A stretch of DNA of 64,000 nt from CAYTGR01 sp964437445 (GTDB lineage Bacteria > Chloroflexota > Anaerolineae > B4-G1 > SLSP01), in contig CAYTGR010000012.1 in NCBI GenBank assembly GCA_964437445.1, positions 1 to 64,000 of the forward strand, written 5' to 3'. The translations under genes and the position numbers were made by a program. The notes below the pieces were generated by a model. The model ran no database searches, was not told where the DNA came from, and was given only the letters and a program-made list of their open reading frames with translations. Of this stretch, positions 16,267 to 24,354 are shown piece by piece. Every line of letters begins with the position of its first letter. The first letter of the stretch is position 1.

Positions 16267-16971
16267 ATGTCCGATTTTCCCATTGAGCTGGTCTTGTTAG
16301 TCATCGTTTTAGGGGTGATTATCGCCATCACCGTTTGGTTGTTCTCCGTCCTGAGCGGGCGGCGTAAGGGGGATCCTTCTCCGCTGCCGTCACCATCCGC
16401 GCCCCTGGCGGCTGCCCCTGACAGGGATCTCATTCGCGTACGCCACACAGGCAATCAATGGGAAATCTGGATTTACGGGACCCGTTATAGCTCCCTGAGC
16501 GACGTCTCCCATGAGCCGACCCGCCAGGAGTTCATAGAGGCACTGCGGATGCTGGCGGCTTTTGCCCGTGAGGTCGTGCGGCCGGGTCAGGTGACCGCCG
16601 CCCCGCCTCCGACGCCGGCCGCGCCTGTACTGCCAACCTCTGCCGATCAACCGGCCGCCGTGCCGCCTGTTCCGGCTGTCGCCGACCGGCCGGCGGTGGT
16701 GCCACCTAAGGAAAAGGAATTGCGGGTTTCCGGTCGTCCCCCGGCGTTCATGCCGGTCATTGACCTGGCGCGGGAGATTGGCGAAATCATGGAAGAGATG
16801 CAAGCCCGTTCGCCGGAGCTGGCGTCGCGCTCCATCCGTCTTCGCAACGCCGCTGGCGGGGGCGTGCACATTGTCGTGGACGGTATCGTCTATGCAACGG
16901 TGGAAGAGGTCCCTGAACCGGCCATCCAGGCCCTCATCCGTGCCGCCACCAAAGAGTGGGAACGCCGGTGA
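16267..16971 (+). CDS. Single-pass membrane protein with two related small domains, function unknown
   Basis: A 234-residue protein not assigned to a known family. Residues 5-32 are one membrane helix (ELVLLVIVLGVIIAITVWLF), so most of the chain is probably cytoplasmic. Residues 58-105 (IRVRHTGNQWEIWIYGTRY...) and 190-234 (IRLRNAAGGGVHIVVDGIVY...) look like diverged copies of one beta-rich unit followed by a helix, joined by a Pro/Ala/Val-rich linker. The ATG at 16267 follows GAGGAGG. It lies 18 bp after the methyltransferase gene, probably in the same transcript. No function is proposed. Confidence 0.75.
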   Translation: MSDFPIELVLLVIVLGVIIAITVWLFSVLSGRRKGDPSPLPSPSAPLAAAPDRDLIRVRHTGNQWEIWIYGTRYSSLSDVSHEPTRQEFIEALRMLAAFAREVVRPGQVTAAPPPTPAAPVLPTSADQPAAVPPVPAVADRPAVVPPKEKELRVSGRPPAFMPVIDLAREIGEIMEEMQARSPELASRSIRLRNAAGGGVHIVVDGIVYATVEEVPEPAIQALIRAATKEWERR

Positions 16972-16987
16972 AAAGAATCAACGAATT

Positions 16988-17030
16988 GGCGAATAACAAA
17001 TGGCGAATGGCGAATGGCGAATAGCGAATC
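16988..17030. repeat. Heptamer array (GGCGAAT) before miaB
   Basis: Five GGCGAAT-type units at 7-nt period (one interrupted by AACAAAT) fill the spacer between the membrane protein gene and miaB. Confidence 0.8.
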
Positions 17031-17061
17031 AACCCTTCACGGCTCAGCTGTTGATGGAACT

Positions 17062-18408
17062 ATGACCACCTACCACATTTGGACGATTGGTTGCCAGATG
17101 AACACCGCCGACTCGCAGCGGGTGGCGGCCGGGCTGGAACGCCTGGGCTACCGGCCGGTGGCCACGCCGGAAGAGGCGGATCTGGTGCTCCTCAACACCT
17201 GTGTGGTGCGCCAGCAGGCCGAGGACAAAGTGACCGGCCATCTCTACCAGCTGCGCCCGCTCAAACAGCGCCGGCCGGAGGTGGTTTTGGCGCTGATGGG
17301 CTGCTTTGTCCGTGAGCGTGACCTGCCCCGCCTGCAAGAGCGCTTCCCCTGGGTGGATGTGTTCCTGCCGCCCTCCGACCCGACCGAGCTGTGGGCTTAC
17401 CTTTCCGCGCGCGGCTGGCTGGATGAAGCGCAGACGTTGATTGTGGAGGCCGAGGTCAGCCGGCTGGATGCGCTGCCCTCGGCGGCGTTGATCCCCGCCT
17501 CGGAGCAGGGCCAGGCCGTCAGCGCCTACCTGCCCATCGTCCTGGGCTGCTCGCACGCCTGCACCTACTGCGTCATCCCCTACCGGCGCGGGCCGGAGCG
17601 GAGCCGTCCCCTGGCCGCCATCGTCACCGAGGCGCAAGAGATGGTCGCTGCCGGGATCAAAGAACTCACCCTGCTGGGGCAGATTGTGGATCGCTACGGC
17701 TACGACCTGCCGGAGTTCGTTGCCGCCCGCGAGACCCCGTTGGTCACGCTCCTGCGTCGCCTGCACGAGATTGAGGGGCTGGCGCGGCTGCGCTTTCTCA
17801 CCGGCCACCCCAACTGGGTGCGCGATGACTTGCTCCGCGCTGTGGCGGAACTGCCCAAAGTCTGCGAGCATCTGGAAGTCCCCATCCAGGCCGGCGACGA
17901 TGAGATTTTGCGCGCCATGCGGCGGGGGTATACGGCCGACGACTACCGGCGTCTGGTCGCCCGCGCCCGCGAACTGATCCCCGGCGTCTCCATTGCCACC
18001 GATATCATCGTTGGCTTCCCCGGCGAGACCGCCGCGCAATTCCAACGCACCTATGACCTGCTGGCCGAACTGCGGCTGGATCGCGCCCACATCGCCCGCT
18101 ATTCCACCCGGCCACTCACCGTCGCCGCCCGCACGTTACACGATGATCTACCCCTGGAAGAAAAAGAGCGCCGCCGCCGCACCTTGGATAAGCTCCAGGG
18201 AACCATCGTGGGGGAACTCAACGCGCGTTTATTGGGGCAGACGGTGGAGGTGCTGGTGGAGGGGAAAAAGAAACAGCGCTGGTTTGGCCGCACCCGCACC
18301 GACCGGCTGGTCTTTTTTGAGGCCGAGGGCGACTGGCTGGGCCGTTTAGTCCCTGTACGGATCACCTGGGCCGGCCCCTGGTCGCTGATCGGGGTTATTT
18401 CTTCTTAA
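17062..18408 (+). CDS. miaB: tRNA-2-methylthio-N6-dimethylallyladenosine synthase MiaB
   Basis: A radical-SAM methylthiotransferase (448 residues) that adds 2-methylthio to isopentenyl-A37 of tRNAs reading UNN codons. The N-terminal UPF0004 domain holds the auxiliary-cluster cysteines Cys11, Cys47 and Cys81 (IGCQMN, NTCVVR, GCFVRER). The radical-SAM cluster is Cys162/166/169 in GCSHACTYCVIPYRRG. GFPGE and a C-terminal TRAM domain (RTRTDRLVFF...) complete the family order. The ATG at 17062 fits the conserved N-terminus; an upstream in-frame ATG at 17014 lies in the repeat array. It converges with the NYN gene and overlaps its 3' end by 14 bp. Confidence 0.93.
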   Translation: MTTYHIWTIGCQMNTADSQRVAAGLERLGYRPVATPEEADLVLLNTCVVRQQAEDKVTGHLYQLRPLKQRRPEVVLALMGCFVRERDLPRLQERFPWVDVFLPPSDPTELWAYLSARGWLDEAQTLIVEAEVSRLDALPSAALIPASEQGQAVSAYLPIVLGCSHACTYCVIPYRRGPERSRPLAAIVTEAQEMVAAGIKELTLLGQIVDRYGYDLPEFVAARETPLVTLLRRLHEIEGLARLRFLTGHPNWVRDDLLRAVAELPKVCEHLEVPIQAGDDEILRAMRRGYTADDYRRLVARARELIPGVSIATDIIVGFPGETAAQFQRTYDLLAELRLDRAHIARYSTRPLTVAARTLHDDLPLEEKERRRRTLDKLQGTIVGELNARLLGQTVEVLVEGKKKQRWFGRTRTDRLVFFEAEGDWLGRLVPVRITWAGPWSLIGVISS

Positions 18409-19015
18409 ACAACCGTAGCCATTCCTCTACTTCGTCCGGCGTCACTTCCACCGGTTTTTGCCCGTAAGGGGTGGCCTGCGGCTTTGGTTTTCTCTCCCCC
18501 GCCGCTTTTTTCTGGCGGCCGGCCTCCGGCGGGGCAGCGGGTGGTTCTTCCGGTGGCTCCGGGAAGAGCGCCAGCCACTCCGCCATTTCCGCCGGTGAGA
18601 GCTCTTCCGGTTTGTCCGGGGCGGTCTCCGGCGGGGTGGGGGGAGCCAGCTGCACAGCGAAGGCTGGCGACGTCATCACCTGCGCACCGACCGCCCGCGC
18701 TGCGGCCTGCACTTCCCGGTCCGACGTGACTACTGTCCAGCCGCCCGGATTGCGCAATCGCCGCAGCCGCTCGCGGATCACGGCGTCGGCGGTGCTGCGT
18801 CCCTGAGAGGCGAAAATCACCTCCACGCCCCCGCCCGAAAGCTCGCGCGATTTCCCGCCGGGTAGCCCCCGGTCAAAGACCACCACCGCTTTCCGGCCCT
18901 CCCGGGCGGCCCATAGCCGCAATCGCAGCACCAGCCAGACCTCGTCATGGGGATCATCCAGTTTGAGATCGGGCAGCGCTGCAATCAAATTGTGGCCGTC
19001 AATCAGAAAGGGCAT
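18395..19015 (-). CDS. NYN domain (YacP/Rae1-like) endoribonuclease family protein
   Basis: A 206-residue protein. Residues 1-125 form a PIN-like NYN domain: FLIDGHNLI (first acidic residue), AVVVFDRGLPGG, EVIFASQGRSTADAVI (acidic pair) and WTVVTSDREVQAAAR. Related YacP/Rae1 proteins cut ribosome-associated mRNA. The remaining 80 residues are a Pro/Glu/Lys tail containing two copies of a short motif, MAEWLALF and VEEWLRLF, the second at the very C-terminus. Those may bind a partner. The ATG at 19015 is chosen at the domain edge; 19036 is also possible. An inverted array lies directly upstream. Confidence 0.8.
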   Translation of the reverse strand: MPFLIDGHNLIAALPDLKLDDPHDEVWLVLRLRLWAAREGRKAVVVFDRGLPGGKSRELSGGGVEVIFASQGRSTADAVIRERLRRLRNPGGWTVVTSDREVQAAARAVGAQVMTSPAFAVQLAPPTPPETAPDKPEELSPAEMAEWLALFPEPPEEPPAAPPEAGRQKKAAGERKPKPQATPYGQKPVEVTPDEVEEWLRLFKKK

Positions 19016-19046
19016 GGTAGTGTTGGATGACCTCATTGGGATGACG

Positions 19047-19087
19047 GACCACAGACCATCGTGGTCTGGGGGCCGTCGTCTGTGGTC
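19047..19087. repeat. Inverted GACCACA-type array
   Basis: GACCACAGAC (19047-19056) faces GTCTGTGGTC (19078-19087), with a second internal GACCATC/GTGGTCT pair. It lies in the gap between the MFS gene and the NYN gene, both read on the minus strand. Confidence 0.7.
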
Positions 19088-19116
19088 TCCCTGCGGTGCA
19101 AGGGCCGCGGCGACGC

Positions 19117-20370
19117 CTACGCTTGCGTCTGCGGCATCCCGGCCAGCACCCGCCAGATCAGCACTGTGGCCACGAACGCCAGCCCGGCCCCAAAGAAGAA
19201 GGGCGCGCTGGGCCCGAAACCGGTCCACGTTCCCACGCCCTGCCACAAGAGGCCGGCCAGCGCCGAGGCCGGGAACGCCGTCAGCCCGATGGCCGCGTTG
19301 AAGACGCCGTAAGCCGTCCCGCGCTTCTCCGGCGGGATCAGATCGGCCACCAGCGCCTTGGCTACCCCCTCAGCCATGGCATAGTAGACGCCATACAAGG
19401 CATAGAGCGCCCAGATGTGCCAGCCAACCCGCGCCAGCGCAAAGCCCAGGTAGATCAGCCCGTAGACCAGCCAGCCGACCACAATCAGCCGGCGGCGTCC
19501 GATTTTGTCGGAGAGCGCCCCGGCCGGCCCGGCCAGCAGTGCGTACACCAGATTAAATGAAGCCACCATCAACAGGATTTGAACCAATCCCAGCCCTCGT
19601 TCCTGAGCGCGCAGCAGCAGGAACGCATCGGAAGAGTTGCCCAAGGTGAAGAGGATGACCGTGAGCAGGAAACCGTAAAAGCGCTTATCCCAGCCGCGCA
19701 GCGTGAAGCGCGGGGCCTCTTTGGGCCGGATGGCTACCTCCCGCGCGCCGAAGGCGAGGACCACCACACTCAACACGGCCGGCACCAGGCTCCACAGCAC
19801 CACCTGTTGGAACAGGGGCCGCGTCAGCGATACCGCGCCCCGCTGCGAAGCGCTTAGAATCCCGGCGGCGATCAACACGCCTACCAGCGCGCCCGCCGTA
19901 TCCCCGGCCCGGTGCAGCCCAAAGGCCAACCCGCGATGCTGCGGATCAATGGAATCGGCCACCAGCGCATCGCGCGGCGCGGTGCGGATCCCTTTGCCGA
20001 CCCGCTCGGCCACCCGCACCCCCAGCACCACCTGCCAGGTCGCGGCCACGTAAAAGAAGGGCTTGGAGAGCGCCGAAATGGTATAGCCGAGCACCGCCGG
20101 CCACTTGCGCGCCCCCAACCGGTCCGAGATCCAGCCGGAGAAGATCTTGAGCAGGCTGGCGGTCATCTCGGCCGCGCCCTCGATCAAACCAACCACCGCC
20201 GTCCCGGCCCCCAGCACGTTGGCCAGGAAGAAGGGCAGCAGGTGAATCATCATTTCCGAGGAGATATCGGCCAGAAAACTGGTGGCCGTTACTACCCACA
20301 CGTTGCGGGGCAAGCGTCGCAGGGTAGCCACTGTGTCGTTGGTTTGGGTCGTTACTTTAATGTCAGACAT
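19117..20370 (-). CDS. MFS transporter
   Basis: A 417-residue protein with about twelve membrane helices of the major facilitator superfamily. The loop 2-3 motif is DRLGARKWPAVLGY and its repeat in the second half is DKIGRRRLIVVGW. The phrases AERVGKGIRTAPRDALVADS and HRAGDTAGALVG are typical of the YfcJ/multidrug-like group of bacterial MFS proteins. The ATG at 20370 follows AGAGGG; upstream codons to 20445 lie in the promoter. Substrate is unknown. It probably reads on into the NYN gene 101 bp downstream. Confidence 0.88.
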   Translation of the reverse strand: MSDIKVTTQTNDTVATLRRLPRNVWVVTATSFLADISSEMMIHLLPFFLANVLGAGTAVVGLIEGAAEMTASLLKIFSGWISDRLGARKWPAVLGYTISALSKPFFYVAATWQVVLGVRVAERVGKGIRTAPRDALVADSIDPQHRGLAFGLHRAGDTAGALVGVLIAAGILSASQRGAVSLTRPLFQQVVLWSLVPAVLSVVVLAFGAREVAIRPKEAPRFTLRGWDKRFYGFLLTVILFTLGNSSDAFLLLRAQERGLGLVQILLMVASFNLVYALLAGPAGALSDKIGRRRLIVVGWLVYGLIYLGFALARVGWHIWALYALYGVYYAMAEGVAKALVADLIPPEKRGTAYGVFNAAIGLTAFPASALAGLLWQGVGTWTGFGPSAPFFFGAGLAFVATVLIWRVLAGMPQTQA

Positions 20371-20458
20371 GGTGCCCTCTTTCTTGTCAAACAAATATAT
20401 ATATGTTAATTTACCCGGCACGTAAGTAAACTTGCGGTCAGGCACCTTAAACCAGCTG

Positions 20459-20486
20459 ATACTATACCCAACGGCTTAAAAGTCAA
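20459..20486 (-). promoter_or_regulatory. Promoter of the MFS gene
   Basis: On the minus strand TTGACT (20486-20481), a 16-nt spacer and TAGTAT (20464-20459). The leader to the ATG is about 80 nt. Confidence 0.5.
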
Positions 20487-20537
20487 GCCTGCCGGGAGCA
20501 AACGTAACGCAAACTTTAGTTTGCATCCTCCGGGCAG

Positions 20538-20564
20538 TTGCACTTTGCTCGTCTGCGGTATAAT
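20538..20564 (+). promoter_or_regulatory. Promoter of the DUF1232 gene
   Basis: TTGCAC (20538-20543) and TATAAT (20559-20564) are 15 nt apart, 44 nt before the ATG. It is divergent to the MFS promoter. Confidence 0.5.
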
Positions 20565-20607
20565 AAATGTGGCATTCCCAGTGCGAGACGTGAGAAAGGA
20601 GCTAAGC

Positions 20608-21012
20608 ATGGCAGATCAACATTCCGGCCCGCCGGTACCCCAAACCCAACCGGGGATGGTCCTGAGCTGGCTCAAGGATTTCTTCCGCCAATTTCAGCTG
20701 GCCTGGCGGCTGATGAAGGATCCGCGCATCCCGTGGGGCTATAAGCTGATCCCCTTTGCCACGGCGGCATATGTGATCTCCCCGGTAGACCTGATTCCCG
20801 GAGCGGTTTTGGGGTTGGGTCAGCTGGACGACGTGGCCGTGCTGCTGATCGGCCTCAAGTTTTTCATTGACCTTTGCCCGCCGGATATTGTAGAAGAGCA
20901 CCGTCTGGCACTGCAAGGGACGGCGGTCACGGCGACCTGGGTGCCCCCCCAGGACGCTTCGGTCATTGATGTGGAGCCTGAGGTTCCCCCCACCGAAACG
21001 CCGCAAAATTGA
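20608..21012 (+). CDS. DUF1232 (YkvA-like) protein
   Basis: A 134-residue protein with the DUF1232 core: IPWGYKLIPFATAAYVISPV followed by DLIPGAVLGLGQLDDVAVLL and IGLKFFIDLCPPDIVEEH. The family is a short hydrophobic domain of unknown function found in membrane-associated proteins. The N-terminal 25 residues are Pro/Gln-rich and the tail is acidic. AAAGGAGC precedes the ATG at 20608. Its stop TGA overlaps the TTG start of ftcD, so the two are co-transcribed, although no functional link is evident. Confidence 0.85.
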   Translation: MADQHSGPPVPQTQPGMVLSWLKDFFRQFQLAWRLMKDPRIPWGYKLIPFATAAYVISPVDLIPGAVLGLGQLDDVAVLLIGLKFFIDLCPPDIVEEHRLALQGTAVTATWVPPQDASVIDVEPEVPPTETPQN

Positions 21013-22556
21013 AACCACTGGTTGAGTCGGTTCCCAATTTCAGCGCTGGCCGCCGGCGCGAGGTGGTGGAAGCCATTGTCGCGGCCATGCGTGCGGTGCC
21101 TGAGGTTCACATCCTGGACGTGCACACCGACGTGGATCACAACCGCACGGTGGTGACGCTGGTGGGCCCGCCGCCGGCTGTCCTGGAGGCCGACTTCCGG
21201 GCCATTGCCCAGGCGGCCGCGTTGATCAACCTGGACGAGCACCAGGGCGCGCATCCCCGCCTCGGGGCCACGGATGTGGTCCCCTTTGTGCCGCTCAGTG
21301 GCGTGACGCTGGCCGAATGCGTCGCCTTAGCGCAGGAGCTGGGACGGCGCGTGGGCGCAGAACTCGGCATTCCCGTTTACCTCTATGAAGCGGCGGCCAC
21401 CCGTCCAGACCGGGTGGCGCTGGAGGATGTCCGGCGCGGGCAATACGAGGCGCTCAAGACGGAGATTCTCACCAATCCCGACCGGGCCCCCGACTTTGGC
21501 CCGGCGCGGGTGGGGCCGGCCGGCGCGACAATTATCGGCGCTCGCCCTTTCCTGATCGCCTTCAACGTTTACCTCAACACCGACCGGGTAGAGCTGGCCG
21601 AGCAGATCGCTAAAGCCATCCGGGGTTCCAACGGCGGTTGGCGCTACGCCAAAGCGCTGGGCCTGCTGGTGGCGGGTCAGGCTCAGGTCTCTTTGAACCT
21701 CACCGACTTCACGCAGACGCCGCCCCATCGTGTGCTGGAGGCGATCCGGCGCGAAGCAGCTCACTACGGCCTGACCGTCACCCACACGGAGCTGGTGGGG
21801 CTGATTCCCGAAGCGACCTTGGTGGATGCTGCGCGCTGGTATCTCCAGCTGGAACGGCTGGAAGCGGAGCAAATTGTAGAACGGCGGCTGGCGGCGTTGG
21901 ATGAAACGGCCCCCTGGGGCTTTGTGGAGGCGGTGGCGGCCGGGACGCCGGCCCCCGGCGGGGGCGCTGTTGCGGCGCTGGCGGGGGCGCTGGCCGGGGC
22001 GCTCGCGGCCATGGTGGCCCGATTGACGGCCGGCAAGCGCAGCTACGCCGCCGTCGCGGCCGAGATGGGCGCGTTGACCGGGCAGGCAGAAGTTTTGCGG
22101 GCCGCGCTCCTGGCCCGTGTGGATGAGGACGCTGCTGCTTATACCGCCGTTCTGGCGGCCCGCCGGTTGCCCCAGTCCACGCCTGAGGAACGGTCCCACC
22201 GCGACGTAGCGCTCCAGGCGGCGCTGACTCAGGCGACCGAAATCCCGTTGGCGACTGCCCGTGATGCGCTGGCCGTGTTGGAGCTGCTCAAGGCTGTGGC
22301 CCAGACCGGCCTGCGCAGTGCGGTGGGCGATGCAGCGACCGGGGCCTGGCTGGCTCACGCCGCCGTCCAGAGCGCGGCGCTGACGGCGCGTCTCAATTTC
22401 CCCGCAGTGGCCGATCCCGCCCGGTGTGAGGGGTGGGCGGCAGAGGCGGCTCGCCTGGTGGCCCAGGCCGAGGCGCTGCTGGCCCAAATTCAAGCCGTCG
22501 TCGCCGAGCGCACGGGGATGGTTCCCGCCGCCGGTTCGCCGCTGCCTACCGCGTGA
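21009..22556 (+). CDS. ftcD: Bifunctional glutamate formiminotransferase / formimidoyltetrahydrofolate cyclodeaminase
   Basis: A 515-residue enzyme that takes the formimino group of N-formimino-glutamate (histidine degradation) onto tetrahydrofolate and then releases ammonia to give methenyl-THF. Residues 1-180 are the formiminotransferase N-domain with the catalytic His82 in DEHQGAHPRLGATDVVPFVP. Residues 181-300 are its C-domain (SLNLTDFTQTP). Residues 310-515 are the cyclodeaminase with GTPAPGGGAVAALAGALAGA and DEDAAAY. Many bacteria keep the two activities apart; here they are fused as in animals. The TTG start at 21009 overlaps the previous stop and has no clear Shine-Dalgarno, so coupling is likely. 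The gene's 3' end overlaps the convergent LRR gene by 11 bp. Confidence 0.9.
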   Translation: MKPLVESVPNFSAGRRREVVEAIVAAMRAVPEVHILDVHTDVDHNRTVVTLVGPPPAVLEADFRAIAQAAALINLDEHQGAHPRLGATDVVPFVPLSGVTLAECVALAQELGRRVGAELGIPVYLYEAAATRPDRVALEDVRRGQYEALKTEILTNPDRAPDFGPARVGPAGATIIGARPFLIAFNVYLNTDRVELAEQIAKAIRGSNGGWRYAKALGLLVAGQAQVSLNLTDFTQTPPHRVLEAIRREAAHYGLTVTHTELVGLIPEATLVDAARWYLQLERLEAEQIVERRLAALDETAPWGFVEAVAAGTPAPGGGAVAALAGALAGALAAMVARLTAGKRSYAAVAAEMGALTGQAEVLRAALLARVDEDAAAYTAVLAARRLPQSTPEERSHRDVALQAALTQATEIPLATARDALAVLELLKAVAQTGLRSAVGDAATGAWLAHAAVQSAALTARLNFPAVADPARCEGWAAEAARLVAQAEALLAQIQAVVAERTGMVPAAGSPLPTA

Positions 22557-24237
22557 TCCGCAGTCCAGGCCGCTCCAGGGCAGCAATGCCCTCGTCGGTG
22601 ATCCATTTGTAGGTCGGCAGCCGGAGTTCGGCCAGGGCCGGTAAGGTGCTCAGATAGGGCAGCCCGGCATCGGTGATCTGGCTGCAATTCCAGAGGTCCA
22701 GATACGCTAAGTAGGGCAAGCCCCGCAGCTGGAAGAGCCCGGCATTGGTGATGGGCGTCGCCTGTAGTTCCAGGCGGACCAGCCCCCCGAGTGAGCGCAG
22801 CGTGGTCATCCCTTTATCACTGATCTGCGTCCACGAGAGATTCAGGGAGGTCAGGGCCGGCAGGGCTGCCAGATAAGTCAGCCCGACGTCGGTGATGGCG
22901 GTGGATTTCAATTCCAGGTCGGTCAGGCCGACCAGGGCTTGCAGGTGCGCCAGCCCTTCGTTGGTGATGGCCGTGTTGGAGAGATTCAACGCTGTCAGGT
23001 GGGGCAGTCCCGCCAGCGTTGGCAGCCCGGCGTCGGTGATCCCCGTCTCGGCCAGGCTCAGGTTGCTCAGGAGGGGCAGGGACAGCAGCGCGGTCAACCC
23101 GGCGTCGGTGAGCTGCTTGCAGCCGCCCAGGTTTAGCACGGTCAGGCCGGGCAGGGCGGCCAGCCGGGCCAGCCCGGCATCGGTGATAGCGGTGCCGCGC
23201 AGATTGAGGTCGGTCAGGGCGGTAAGCGGGGAGAGCGCTGCCAACCCGGCGTTGGTGAGCCCACACCGTTCCAGGTTGAGCCGGATCAACGTTTTTAGCT
23301 GACCCAGGTAGACGATCCCGGCATCGCTGATCTGTTTGCAACCGGCCAGGCTGAGGTCGGCCAGGGAGGGGAGCGGGGGCAGCGCAGCCAGGCCGGCGTC
23401 GGTAATGCGGGTTTGGGCCAGGTTCAGCGAGATCAGATCGGGGAAGGTACAGAGGCCGAGCAGTCCGGTGTCGGTCAGCTGGCGACAGCCTACCAGGTTC
23501 AATGCAGTGAGGTGGGTCAGCGATTGGAGCGCGGCCAGTCCGGCATCCGTGAGCCGGGTCTGGCTCAAGTCCAGGCTGGTCAGCCCGGTGAGCGCTTGCA
23601 GGGCTGTCAGCCCGCTATCGGTCAGTTCGTGCTGTCCCGCTAAGTCCAACGCTTCCACGCCACCGCTGGCCAGCACCTCCTGGACCAGGGTACGCAGCTC
23701 AGCGTCGCTCACTTCCGGCAGCAGCCCGATCTCATAGCCGGTTGGCAGGGAGAGGGTGCCCGGCGTTTCGCCCAACAGCTCCCACGCGGCCGCCGGTACG
23801 CCGGCCGGACGCCCTACTACGGTCACCGTCAGCTCTGAGCTGAACCGGCGCTCCCCTGTTTGCGTGAGGGTGGGGGAAAAGGGCATCGTGCCGGGCGCTG
23901 ATGCTGATAGTGAGAGCTCCAGGGCCAGGGCCCAGGATTCTACCGCCCAGCGGGCAGTTGCGGTATCCATCCCCCGCCGTTCCACCAACCGCTGCATCAG
24001 CCGGGGCAGCCACACCGCCGGCTGGAGGCCGGGGGGAAGGGTTTGCAGGTCGCGTGCTACCTGCTCTTCCTGGGCGGCGATCAGGATGTCAACTTCGTGG
24101 GGGTAGGCGCTGCAAGCGTTGGTCAGTACCAGCCGGCAGAACGGGGCATCGGTCAGGACATCGCGGCCCATCCGGGCGATCATCGGCTGACGATACCGGA
24201 GTATCTCCTGCAATTTCTGGCGCGGCAGATCATCCAT
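22546..24237 (-). CDS. Leucine-rich repeat protein with about 15 LRR units
   Basis: A 563-residue protein. Residues 1-200 form an N-terminal region that is not recognised. It is followed by about 15 repeats of 22-24 residues with the consensus LTSLDLSQTRLTDAGLAALQ, the cysteine-containing/GALA-like LRR class (ITDAGL, QLTDAGL, QISDAGI and so on), running to the C-terminus. There is no signal peptide and no membrane segment, so it is probably cytoplasmic and mediates protein binding. AGGAG precedes the ATG at 24237; codons further upstream belong to the LysM gene's promoter region. Partners are unknown. Confidence 0.85.
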   Translation of the reverse strand: MDDLPRQKLQEILRYRQPMIARMGRDVLTDAPFCRLVLTNACSAYPHEVDILIAAQEEQVARDLQTLPPGLQPAVWLPRLMQRLVERRGMDTATARWAVESWALALELSLSASAPGTMPFSPTLTQTGERRFSSELTVTVVGRPAGVPAAAWELLGETPGTLSLPTGYEIGLLPEVSDAELRTLVQEVLASGGVEALDLAGQHELTDSGLTALQALTGLTSLDLSQTRLTDAGLAALQSLTHLTALNLVGCRQLTDTGLLGLCTFPDLISLNLAQTRITDAGLAALPPLPSLADLSLAGCKQISDAGIVYLGQLKTLIRLNLERCGLTNAGLAALSPLTALTDLNLRGTAITDAGLARLAALPGLTVLNLGGCKQLTDAGLTALLSLPLLSNLSLAETGITDAGLPTLAGLPHLTALNLSNTAITNEGLAHLQALVGLTDLELKSTAITDVGLTYLAALPALTSLNLSWTQISDKGMTTLRSLGGLVRLELQATPITNAGLFQLRGLPYLAYLDLWNCSQITDAGLPYLSTLPALAELRLPTYKWITDEGIAALERPGLRITR

Positions 24238-24339
24238 TGGACTCTCCTGGTGGGTATCCTTAAAAAGATTGTAGCATAAATCGGCTGGGGGAAAATCGGG
24301 GTTATCGGAGGGCATTTTCCCTGTTCGCTTAGACCGTGG

Positions 24340-24345
24340 TATAAT
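24340..24345 (+). promoter_or_regulatory. Extended -10 promoter of the LysM lipoprotein gene
   Basis: TGG directly precedes TATAAT. The GTG at 24355 begins only 10 nt after the -10, so the transcript is predicted to be leaderless or nearly so. Confidence 0.55.
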
Positions 24346-24354
24346 CTCCCGGCG

